The position numbers were made by a program, and so were the translations under genes. A stretch of 64,000 nucleotides of DNA from Sphingobacterium multivorum (GTDB lineage Bacteria; Bacteroidota; Bacteroidia; Sphingobacteriales; Sphingobacteriaceae), in the NCBI RefSeq assembly GCF_900457465.1, contig NZ_UAUU01000008.1, forward strand, positions 248,001 through 312,000, in the 5' to 3' direction. Shown here one piece after another: positions 56,638 through 64,000 of the stretch. Numbering within the stretch: position 1 is the stretch's first letter; every line of letters begins with the position of its first letter. The notes below the pieces were generated by a model that had not been told where the DNA came from, did not search any database, and was given only the letters and a program-made list of their open reading frames with translations.

Positions 56638-56653
56638 TGTGAGGTTTGTCACA
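56638..56653. promoter_or_regulatory. CRP-consensus palindrome between Crp/Fnr and RidA
   Basis: TGTGA-GGTTTG-TCACA has both half-sites of the E. coli CRP consensus exactly, TGTGA-N6-TCACA. It lies 12 bases after the Crp/Fnr stop codon and 52 bases before the RidA start, so a Crp-family protein is likely to act here. Confidence 0.55.
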
Positions 56654-56704
56654 CAGATGAATGTAAAAATATTTTGAGCTTTGCTCCATAATAATTTTAC
56701 GGAA

Positions 56705-57094
56705 ATGGAAAAGAAAATAATCAATCCTTGGAACTGGCAGGAAGCCAGAAATTATGTGCAGGCTGTTGAAATTAAACATGCCAATTCAACCTTATATGTG
56801 TCGGGACAATGTGCTATTAGTGATGATGGCGTATCGAGCACTGCTGATATGAGAACGCAGATTTTTCATACTATTGAAAATCTTGGAAAAGTTATTCAAT
56901 CAAGTGGATATGAAGCTCGACATCTCGTTCGCCTCAATATCTACACGACCGATTCTACAGCGCTATTTGAAAACTTTGATGTAATTCAGGATTGGATTAC
57001 TAAAAATAAAGTGAAGCAAACAAGTACAGTTTTGGAAGTCAAGACATTGTTTGAAACTTTGAAGGTAGAACTGGAAGCAACACTGGTTAAATAA
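56705..57094 (+). CDS. RidA/YjgF-family protein
   Basis: A 129-residue protein from the Met at 56705 (a start at 56681 adds eight residues without homology). It has the RidA fold (TLYVSGQCAISDDG, MRTQIFHTIENLGKVIQSSG, ARHLVRLNIYTTDS), but the Arg that hydrolyses enamine/imine intermediates in canonical RidA sits normally in the C-terminal CVEVSRL segment; here STVLEVKTLFETLKVELEA has Lys in its place, so deaminase activity is doubtful. Terminated by a hairpin. Confidence 0.85.
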   Translation: MEKKIINPWNWQEARNYVQAVEIKHANSTLYVSGQCAISDDGVSSTADMRTQIFHTIENLGKVIQSSGYEARHLVRLNIYTTDSTALFENFDVIQDWITKNKVKQTSTVLEVKTLFETLKVELEATLVK

Positions 57095-57103
57095 CGTCAG
57101 GAT

Positions 57104-57142
57104 TAAAAAAATGGCGATAGCTCGTTATTTGCCATTTTTTTA
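57104..57142 (+). terminator. Terminator after RidA
   Basis: AAAAAATGGC and GCCATTTTTT form a perfect stem around a 15-base loop, with a T-tract after it. Ten bases beyond the RidA stop codon. Confidence 0.75.
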
Positions 57143-57334
57143 TTGTTGAATAACGTCCATAAACCGCATTTGGTTGGAAACTCATAAAGGACAATTCTAA
57201 TAGCTATAAAACGAAATAATCAGCAAAACTTTTCCCCTAAAATCGCAAACGCTCTGCAGCGAGGATTGTTCTTTCTTTGCAGGCATAGGTTTTTGATGCT
57301 TCGGAAAATCGTATAAATTTTAGCTCATTATTCC

Positions 57335-57952
57335 ATGGATCAGCTTAGCTTATTTCAACATGAAGGATATATTTTTCCGGAAGATCTCCTGAACTTTGAA
57401 CCGGACTTCCTTACGCAGGAGGAAGCTAATCAGTTGTTTGATTTCCTGCTGAAAGAAGTTCCCTGGCAGCAGACATCCAAAATAATGTACGACCGAACGA
57501 TATTGACTCCTCGCTTGACCGCCTGGTATGGCGACGAAAATGCTACTTATCAAATGGCCGGAAAAATTATAGCCGTGAACGAATGGCTTATCCCATTAAA
57601 GGCGTTGAAGGAGCGGATTGAACAGCGGTTTCATTGTACATTCAATTCCGTCTTGCTCAATCTATATCGCGACAACAACGATTCAGTCGCTTGGCACCGC
57701 GATCGCGAGAGCGAATTGGGCAATAGACCCGTGATCGGGTCGGTGAGTCTGGGACAAGCACGCTATTTTGATTTCAGGAAAGTGGACGATCATAATAAGA
57801 AGTATTCGTTGCTACTGAACCATGGTGCTCTGTTGTTGATGAAAGGCAATTTGCAGGAGACATGGGAACATCGAATCGCAAAATCTACGCAAAAGATGAG
57901 GGCAAGGATCAACTTGACATTTCGCCTGATCAACGAACTAGAGAATGAATAA
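57335..57952 (+). CDS. alkB: AlkB-type Fe(II)/2-oxoglutarate dioxygenase
   Basis: Oxidatively demethylates 1-methyladenine and 3-methylcytosine in DNA or RNA. In the 205-residue protein the iron ligands are His121 and Asp123 (WHRDRE) and His179 (TWEHRIAK); RINLTFR supplies the arginines for 2-oxoglutarate. LLNLYRDNNDSVAWH and IGSVSLGQARYFDFR are family-typical. It looks complete. Gene order (RidA, AlkB, repeat, hybrid kinase) gives no functional link. Confidence 0.95.
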   Translation: MDQLSLFQHEGYIFPEDLLNFEPDFLTQEEANQLFDFLLKEVPWQQTSKIMYDRTILTPRLTAWYGDENATYQMAGKIIAVNEWLIPLKALKERIEQRFHCTFNSVLLNLYRDNNDSVAWHRDRESELGNRPVIGSVSLGQARYFDFRKVDDHNKKYSLLLNHGALLLMKGNLQETWEHRIAKSTQKMRARINLTFRLINELENE

Positions 57953-57992
57953 ACAATTTTTGTATAAAGATCAAAAGAAAGAGAAACGTCCC

Positions 57993-58073
57993 TTGTTATA
58001 ACAATACTTTTCATAAATAAGGTTAATAACAGATAGTAACAACCTTAAGTTCTCGATTCAAGGTTGTTTATCT
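57993..58073 (+). repeat. Intergenic element, copy B (promoter-like start, hairpin end)
   Basis: The second copy of the element at 48376-48454. It starts TTG-N18-TAAATAAG, shares GGTTAATAACAG, and ends in the hairpin CAACCTT...AAGGTTG followed by TTTATCT. The outer C-G pair replaces the A-T pair of copy A, which supports a real RNA hairpin. It lies 40 bases after the alkB stop and 100 bases before the hybrid kinase start. Confidence 0.65.
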
Positions 58074-58174
58074 AACATATTTTAATTTGAATTAATTCTT
58101 TTTTTATTAAAAAACTATTCAAATAAAATTGTTGTTTTGTTATAAACTAAATTTCTATAGCATATTATAACTTT

Positions 58175-61066
58175 ATGCACAATCAAAGATACCCCAAAAA
58201 CGATAACAGCCATCCTCTTATCATGGATAATAATTATAAGCTGGTCGCTGATATGATTAAAAAAGATCTTTTTGGAGTGCTCCTTAAAGCTAAATTAATA
58301 TGTAATACGGAAATTGCAGTGTTGACTTTATTTGATAACAGTCAAAATTTTGTACAGACTTATTTTCATGATGTCGATGGCAATGTAAGTATCGATAAGG
58401 TATTTTTCGACTATTTGTTTGATGTCAACGGCACGCTAGAAATTCCAGACGTTAGCACTGAGCCTCAATCGCAGCGCAATTCAGTTATTTTCCAAAATTT
58501 TGGCATACTGTATTATTATGAGGCACCGTTAATCGGTTACGACGGAAAAATAATTGGTTTTTTAAGCGTTATGGATAGACGCCCCAACAAGCTTACGGAT
58601 AGTCAACGGACTCTTCTTTCATTATTGTGTATAGAAGTTCTTAATTTACTTCAAGAGAAAAACCAGCATCTCCAGTTAACTAGTAAGTTGGAATATGTGA
58701 AGTCTACACTAGACATGACCAGTCAGGTTGCCAGAGTAGGGAGCTGGGAGTATGACTTAGTTGATGATTATATCGATTGGTCTGAAATGACCAAGATTAT
58801 TCATGGGGTCCCAAAGGACTATCGTCCATCTATTGAAACAGCAATAGAGTTTTACAAGGATCCTCAACATAAAATGAAAATTGCTCAGGCTATAAATTGC
58901 GCAATATCTACGGGAGCATCTTGGGATCTTGAATTAGAGATTGATACCTATCAGGGTACAAGGTTGTGGGTTAGAGCATTGGGCAAAGCAGCTTTTAAAA
59001 AGGGTAAATGTGTTCGACTATATGGCACTTTTCAGGATATCGATAAGCGTAAACGCTCTGAAGCGGAATCGATACGTTCTAAGAAAATGCTTGAAGATGT
59101 TTTGAATGCCACTACTGCCGTTGCTATCATAGCAACTGACGCAGAAGGGGTGATAACCCTTTTCAACCGGGGTGCAGAAAATTTATTGGGGTATAAAAGT
59201 GAAGAAGTGATCGGTAAAATTACGCCGACATTATTTCATAGCAGTAGAGAAGTTAGAGATCGCGCGAAGGAACTTGAAATTGAATTTGGCTATCCGATTA
59301 GTGAATTTAGAGTGTTCGTCGAAATAGCGGAGCGCTACGGATACGAGCAAAGAGAGTGGATTTATATAAAAAAGGATTTTACGCAACTTTATGTATCTCT
59401 TGCCGTTACTGCAATGCGTGATATTTCTGGTCAGATTATAGGTTATCTTGGCATTGCCACAGACATCACGAAGATTGTACTTCAAAGAGAAGAGTTAGAG
59501 AAAGCTAAAAAGCTTGCTGACCAAGGTAGCGTGGCGAAGTCAGAGTTTCTCGCCAATATGAGTCATGAAATTCGTACACCTCTTAATGGGATTATAGGGT
59601 TTACGGATTTGATGAGTCGAACAAAACTAGACGATACACAAAAAGAGTATCTTTCCATTGTTGATCAGTCTGCTAATCTTCTTTTGAGTATCATAAACGA
59701 TATACTTGATTTCTCTAAAATTGAAGCTGGCAAATTGGAGCTTTCTATTGAAAAAAATGATCTGTATGAGATGTTTGCTCAGGTGGCAAGTTTGATTGAT
59801 TTTCAGTGGAAAGCCAAAAAATTAGATTTTCGGGTAAATTTATCAGAATCACTACCACATTATGTTTGGGTTGACTCACTTCGTCTCAAACAGGTGCTCA
59901 TGAATCTTTTAAGTAATGCAATAAAATTTACGGAAAAGGGAAGTGTTGCGCTACATGTTGATGTACTATCTTCGGACGAAAATTCCACGACGCTTCGCTT
60001 CTGTGTTACGGACAGCGGAATCGGTATTAAACCGGATAAACAGCAAAAGATATTTGAAGCATTTTCTCAAGAAGACGCGTCAATAAGTAAAAGATTTGGA
60101 GGAACAGGGCTAGGACTTAGCATTTCCAACCAATTGCTAAAAATGATGGACAGTAAATTACAATTGGAAAGTGAACACGGAAAAGGTAGCAAATTTTATT
60201 TTGAAATAACATTGAGATCTCTAAAAGGGGATGTATATGAATGGAAACTTTTAGAATCTTTACATATTATGATACTCGCCCGGCGAGATGCCGAACGAGC
60301 AAATATTGCATTGATGTTGCAGATGAAGAAAGTTAATGTCTCGTTGGCCGATAACGGATTTGAAGTTCTTCAATTGTTGACTAAAGGAGAACGGTATGAT
60401 GCGATTATTATCGACAATGATCTACCTATTATGAACGGTATCGATACTGTAAAAAAAATCAGGGAAAAGTTACTTTACAGAGGAGTTGGACAGCCCGTAG
60501 TTTTAATGTTATCAGTGCTTGAAACCAACCCAGCCCTTATTGCTGAAAGCAGCAATATTATTCATTGTATTAACAAACCAGTTAAAGTAGATCAACTGTA
60601 TTCAACATTAGTTGCTGCGCTACAGCTGAATGAAGGATCTATCAAATATGCTGAAAAAGAAACGCTCTTTTTGGAAGGCAAATACAAGATTTTAATTATT
60701 GAAGATAATAAATTTAGTATGTTGCTCACCAGAACCATTGTACAGAATGTTCTTCCCAATGCTGAAATCATAGAGGCTGTCGATGGTTTCGCGGGATTTG
60801 AATTGTTTAAGGACAATAGGCCTGATTTGGTATTCATGGATATACAGATGCCTGAAATGAATGGATATGAGTTAACTGAATTGATTAGGAAAAATGAGGA
60901 CGGTAGGATGCATACACCAATTATAGCATTGACTGCAAGCAATATTAAGGAAGAAAAAGAACGATGCATTTCGTGTGGAATGGACGATTTTGCAGTGAAG
61001 CCTTTTGTTAAGAAAACGGTGCTGGAGCTTTTGAGAAAATGGTTGATAAACGACGACAATGAGTAA
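58175..61066 (+). CDS. Hybrid sensor histidine kinase (GAF, PAS, HisKA, HATPase, two REC)
   Basis: A 963-residue cytoplasmic hybrid kinase with no transmembrane segment. Order: GAF-like input (~20-160; LKAKLICNTEIAVLTLFDN, LIGYDGKIIGFLSVMD), PAS (~190-310), PAS (~320-440; ATDAEGVITLFNRGAENLLGY), HisKA with phospho-acceptor His464 in ANMSHEIRTPLNG, HATPase (NLLSNAIKFTEKG, DSGIGIKPDKQQ, FGGTGLGLS), receiver 1 (Asp in IIIDNDLPIMNG), receiver 2 (EDNKF; Asp in VFMDIQMPEMNG; KPF). All phospho-relay residues are present. Such proteins carry out intramolecular relay; the output partner is unknown. Upstream lies the repeat element copy B. Confidence 0.93.
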   Translation: MHNQRYPKNDNSHPLIMDNNYKLVADMIKKDLFGVLLKAKLICNTEIAVLTLFDNSQNFVQTYFHDVDGNVSIDKVFFDYLFDVNGTLEIPDVSTEPQSQRNSVIFQNFGILYYYEAPLIGYDGKIIGFLSVMDRRPNKLTDSQRTLLSLLCIEVLNLLQEKNQHLQLTSKLEYVKSTLDMTSQVARVGSWEYDLVDDYIDWSEMTKIIHGVPKDYRPSIETAIEFYKDPQHKMKIAQAINCAISTGASWDLELEIDTYQGTRLWVRALGKAAFKKGKCVRLYGTFQDIDKRKRSEAESIRSKKMLEDVLNATTAVAIIATDAEGVITLFNRGAENLLGYKSEEVIGKITPTLFHSSREVRDRAKELEIEFGYPISEFRVFVEIAERYGYEQREWIYIKKDFTQLYVSLAVTAMRDISGQIIGYLGIATDITKIVLQREELEKAKKLADQGSVAKSEFLANMSHEIRTPLNGIIGFTDLMSRTKLDDTQKEYLSIVDQSANLLLSIINDILDFSKIEAGKLELSIEKNDLYEMFAQVASLIDFQWKAKKLDFRVNLSESLPHYVWVDSLRLKQVLMNLLSNAIKFTEKGSVALHVDVLSSDENSTTLRFCVTDSGIGIKPDKQQKIFEAFSQEDASISKRFGGTGLGLSISNQLLKMMDSKLQLESEHGKGSKFYFEITLRSLKGDVYEWKLLESLHIMILARRDAERANIALMLQMKKVNVSLADNGFEVLQLLTKGERYDAIIIDNDLPIMNGIDTVKKIREKLLYRGVGQPVVLMLSVLETNPALIAESSNIIHCINKPVKVDQLYSTLVAALQLNEGSIKYAEKETLFLEGKYKILIIEDNKFSMLLTRTIVQNVLPNAEIIEAVDGFAGFELFKDNRPDLVFMDIQMPEMNGYELTELIRKNEDGRMHTPIIALTASNIKEEKERCISCGMDDFAVKPFVKKTVLELLRKWLINDDNE

Positions 61067-61276
61067 AGAATAAATCTAATTCACAATTATCGAATGTCCT
61101 ACTTAAATCCTAATCTCTACAGTTCGTCGTAGCATTGAATATATCTTATTTCATTGTTTAAAACAACATGTTCCTCTGTGTGGTTTTATAAACTAACGGG
61201 GTATCATACTGATCCATCACAAGATCTAATGCTTGTAGACCGACAAAAATTAATGATTCAAAACAAATTGATAAAA

Positions 61277-61645
61277 ATGAAAAATATAAGAATATTACAG
61301 ATAGCCAATGAATTTATAGCAAAGGGAGATTATGAAAGCTTCTTAGCTTATTGTACTGCAGACACGAAATGGGTCTTTGTAGGGGATCGTATCCTCCATG
61401 GAAAAGAAGAAGTCCGTGCTTATATGAAAGAGTTCTATCAGGAACCACCAGTTTTTAATGTGGAAAAATCGATTGAGGAAGGCGATTCTGTTATGGTGAC
61501 CGGAGAAATTCGGTTGAGAAATAAGGCCGGAAAATATGAGCATTTCGATTATTGCGACATTTGGCGATTCGAAGATGGAAAAATGGCAGAGCTTAAAGCA
61601 TTTGTAAATGAAAAACACGGATCGCCGCTATCGTCATCCGAATAG
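61277..61645 (+). CDS. SnoaL/NTF2-like protein
   Basis: About 122 residues from the Met at 61277, the first Met of the recognisable domain (MKNIRILQIANEFIAKGDYE). It has the NTF2-like/SnoaL pattern: ANEFIAKGDYESFLAYCTADTKWVFVGD, HGKEEVRAYMKEF, and beta strands with YCDIWRFEDGKMAELKAFV. Members bind small hydrophobic ligands or act as isomerases or polyketide cyclases; no catalytic pair can be named. Monocistronic as far as visible. Confidence 0.8.
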   Translation: MKNIRILQIANEFIAKGDYESFLAYCTADTKWVFVGDRILHGKEEVRAYMKEFYQEPPVFNVEKSIEEGDSVMVTGEIRLRNKAGKYEHFDYCDIWRFEDGKMAELKAFVNEKHGSPLSSSE

Positions 61646-61778
61646 GCTTGGTATTTGATCTATTTCGTGTGTGGTTATACAATAATCCGTAATTTTGATT
61701 GAACGTGTGGGGCTTTTCACCGGATGTGCCATATTGAATTTAGCGGGGAAGGCTATTGCGCACAAACTCACTAAAGCA

Positions 61779-62526
61779 ATGGAAAATGAATTAAAATATC
61801 AGGCAGTAAAACTGACAGGCCGTTAGCGGATTTTGTTGACAGCTTTTGGCTTTTACAAAATCAATCGGATTGTGATAAAGAAGTTGTGGTACTGCCTGAC
61901 GGAAGAGTTGATCTATTTTTTACGCAATCTGCAACAGAGCCTTTCCACATGACGCTTTTGGGCATCCAAACTAAGCCGGGGCGGCGACCATTGCGCCTTT
62001 GCGACAGACTTACGCCATCAGTTTTAACCCGCTTGCAATCCAATCTGTTTTTCAGACCAGCATCGCCAACTTGGTGGACAGGGCAAGCCTCTCGCCTCCT
62101 AATTTTGAACTTTAGTGCCGACGACCTGAATGACTTTGATTTATTCTGTGCGAAAGCTACAAAAAAATACAGTCACTTTTGCCACGTGAAGTTGACAACA
62201 GGAACGAACACTGTTCGACCTTATTTATACATCAAACGGGGCGATTACAATCAAAGAACTTGCAGCACAATCGTTTTGGAGTCGGCAGCAGATCAACCGT
62301 TATTTCGATCAGCAGTTCGGATTACAGCAAAAGCATATTGCAATATTATCCGCTTCCGTGCTTCCTTCCAGCACATCAAGAAGGCAAATTGTTTCCACAA
62401 CAAAACTTTGCCGATCAATCCCATTTTATTAAAGAAGTCAAGAAACTTGCTGGTGTTTCACCAAAAGAACTGTTGAAGAACCAAAATGAGCGTTTTATAC
62501 AATTTTCAACGCTCAGATCCACCTAA
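61779..62526 (+). pseudogene. AraC-family regulator, multiple frameshifts
   Basis: Starting MENELKYQAVKLTG, the protein continues across several frames: LADFVDSFWLLQNQSD and VVVLPDGRVDLFFTQ, FHMTLLGIQTKPG, then APLRQTYAISFNPLAIQS, SIANLVDRASLLPPNF, TFSADDLNDFDLFCAK, ITIKELAAQSFWSRQQINRY (first helix-turn-helix) and FADQSHFIKEVKKLAGVSPK (second). At least five single-base changes are needed in 750 bases, several at short G, C or A runs (for example 61983-61986). It lies 35 bases before the Tet(X)-like gene and likely regulates it. About 249 residues when repaired. Confidence 0.75.
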
Positions 62527-62561
62527 TTTTGTTCAGTCAAAAAAATTAAATTGTACTGGAT

Positions 62562-63709
62562 ATGAAATTACAAGACAAGAAAGTTGCGGTTATTGGCGGT
62601 GGTCCTGGCGGACTCACACTAGCCAAACTCTTACAATTAAAAGGAGTAAATGTAACTGTATATGAGCGTGATAGTAATAAAGAAGTTCGCCAGCAGGGAG
62701 CCACACTGGACCTGCACGAAGAAAGTGGATTGGAAGCTCTTCGCAGGGCAAATTTGATGAATGAATTTAAAGCTAGCTTTCGACCCGAGGCTGGACGTTT
62801 AAGGGTGTTGGACAAGCAGGCCATCATCAAAATGGATGAGCACGAGCTTCCACATAAGGATCAGGAAGATCGTCCTGAAATTGATCGTGCCCCTTTGCGT
62901 GATATTTTAATAAACGCATAGCATGAGGTACCATTGTCTGGGACAGTCAGTTTGTTTCAATGGAAGAACAGGATCATGGCTGGCTTCTGCATTTCAAAAA
63001 CGGAAAATCTTTTTACGCTGACCTTGTCGTCGCAGCGGATGGTGCAAATTCAAAAATTCGCCCTTATTTAACCGATATTAAGCCAATTTATTCTGGCATC
63101 ACGATTGTTGAGGGAATGTCTACGAGGCTGAAGAAAACGCACCGAAACTTTGGGAAATCACAAAAGGCGGAAAAGTCTTTGCGCTTGGAAACGGACAATC
63201 CATTATCTTAAGTGCAAAAGGAGAGGGCAGTTTATCGTTTTATACCGGTTGTAAAGTCCCTGAAATTGGGTGCAGGAAAGCGGCATTGACTTTAACAACA
63301 AGCAACAGGTATTTGATTGGTTTAAAGTCGCGTTCTCCTCCTGGAGCGAACAATGGCATGAACTTTTTGCAAGTAATGAAATTTGGTTTATGCCACGCCC
63401 GCAATATTATTTTCCATTGGACGAGACTTGGCCCACATTACCCAACTTGACCATGCTTGGCGATGCGGCACATCGTATACCGCCCTATGCCGGTGAGGGT
63501 GTAAACCAGGCAATGCAGGATGCTTTTGAGCTGGCCGAAAATTTGACCAGCGATCATTTTCCGGATATTCAGACGGCAATTTCACAGTATGAAAACAAAT
63601 GCAGGCAAGGGCGGCCGAAGTTACCAAAGATACGTTGGAAAACACCGAAATATTACACGCGGAAGGTGGACTTGACAATTTGCTGGCGATGTTTAACGAG
63701 CGGAGGTAA
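62562..63709 (+). pseudogene. Tet(X)-like FAD-dependent monooxygenase, multiple frameshifts
   Basis: The N-terminal frame has the FAD/NAD dinucleotide fold VAVIGGGPGGLTLAKLLQLKG, then TLDLHEESGLEALRRA and DRPEIDRAPLRDILIN, like the Tet(X) flavin monooxygenase family. A TAG at 62919 and missing bases near 62925, 63116, 63266 and 63600 break it. Pieces read WLLHFKNGKSFYADLVVAADG, NVYEAEENAPKLWEITKGG, then GDAAHRIPPYAGEGVNQAMQD, the second FAD motif, and DNLLAMFNERR at 63709. Tet(X) proteins hydroxylate tetracyclines, but this sequence differs enough that another substrate is possible. About 380 residues when repaired. Confidence 0.8.
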
Positions 63710-63825
63710 ACCACGCTCGGCCATTTCGTGGGCAAAAACCACGATTAATCCAATACCTACTCTTTTCCGTTCTATTTTATACGATCGGTTCTGCTGTACT
63801 TTGCTTTGAACAAAATATAAATACT

Positions 63826-64000
63826 ATGCCAATTGCACCAAAGTGGTTATTTGATACCTTAGAATTCTTAACGCCCAAGCTGCCTTTGATCGAAGTTGTC
63901 GAAACAGTCTCTTTATCAAAATCTGTGAAGAGGATTTGTTTCAAAGGGGATTTAAAAAATGTACAATTTACGGTCGGTTCGTTCATAGACTTCAGAATTA
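63826..64000 (+). CDS. Siderophore-interacting protein/FAD-binding reductase, N-terminal part
   Basis: The frame from the ATG at 63826 is open to the window edge. It reads MPIAPKWLFDTLEFLTPKLP, then LIEVVETVSLSKSVKRICF and KNVQFTVGSFIDFRI, which matches the beginning of SIP-type FAD-binding ferric-siderophore reductases (VVETxxLSxxVKRIRFxG...FxxGxxxxxRV). The rest lies outside the window. If so it would release iron from siderophores in the cytoplasm. Confidence 0.65.
   Translation, partial: MPIAPKWLFDTLEFLTPKLPLIEVVETVSLSKSVKRICFKGDLKNVQFTVGSFIDFRI

Noticed and set aside
57993..58073. Repeat copies as remnants of an insertion sequence
   Set aside because: No inverted tips, no target duplication and no transposase; the promoter-like start and terminator fit an RNA unit better.
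61886..62476. 196-codon open frame as one gene
   Set aside because: Only parts match an AraC protein; the rest of that protein is in the two other frames, so this frame mixes coding and shadow sequence.
1..64000. CRISPR array, prophage, restriction-modification or toxin-antitoxin system
   Set aside because: I found no regularly spaced direct repeats, phage structural genes, methyltransferases or typical toxin-antitoxin pairs. The helicase at the left edge could belong to a defence locus outside the window, but nothing here supports it.

Overview
This 64-kb window is chromosomal DNA of a Bacteroidota bacterium, most likely a Sphingobacterium or close relative (inferred). The reasons are an ECF sigma/FecR/SusC/SusD nutrient-uptake locus, a GLPGLI-family protein, a Tet(X)-like monooxygenase, IS21 and IS4 elements, AT-rich leaders without clear Shine-Dalgarno sites, and promoter boxes of the Bacteroidota TAnnTTTG type. 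I saw no rRNA, tRNA, CRISPR array or prophage.

Layout. 1-11 kb: a DEAD/DEAH helicase, an alkyladenine glycosylase, exported and lipoprotein genes, a pyrophosphatase fused to an extra domain, a PAS histidine kinase, a cation-efflux protein and an SPFH protein. 11-18 kb: SusD, SusC, FecR and an ECF sigma factor on the minus strand; SusC carries the STN signalling domain expected of a FecIR-coupled receptor. 18-22 kb: a small exported protein, a terminator, then a GLPGLI protein overlapping an outer-membrane barrel. 22-34 kb: a hydrolase divergent from a MerR regulator, SelO, an orphan SusD tail, SanA-like and endonuclease/phosphatase-family proteins, and an IS21 element inside a small membrane-protein gene. 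34-42 kb: GAPDH, then an AraC-linked TolC/EmrA/EmrB-type efflux operon and a Crp/Fnr regulator next to a metallo-beta-lactamase-fold gene. 42-49 kb: damaged exported genes, a chromate-resistance-like gene, and a TraB/ChaN-like lipoprotein split by an IS4 element. 49-64 kb: PhzF, LigD (NHEJ ligase), SDR, three AraC genes or remnants, Crp, RidA, AlkB, a large hybrid histidine kinase, and a frameshifted AraC plus Tet(X)-like pair, ending in a siderophore-interacting protein cut by the window edge.

Two features dominate the reading. First, many genes are broken by single-base indels, usually in short homopolymers, while the protein continues cleanly in another frame. This looks more like consensus error of a long-read assembly than decay, although two GAA-to-TAA-type stops and several truncated remnants are different in kind. 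Second, there is real genome plasticity: two insertion sequences with reconstructable target genes, a fused deletion scar between a dehydrogenase and an AraC gene, and orphan SusD and AraC tails. The most novel candidates are an ~80-nt intergenic element present twice (promoter-like start, hairpin end with one covarying base pair) and the small exported protein / GLPGLI / outer-membrane barrel cluster.
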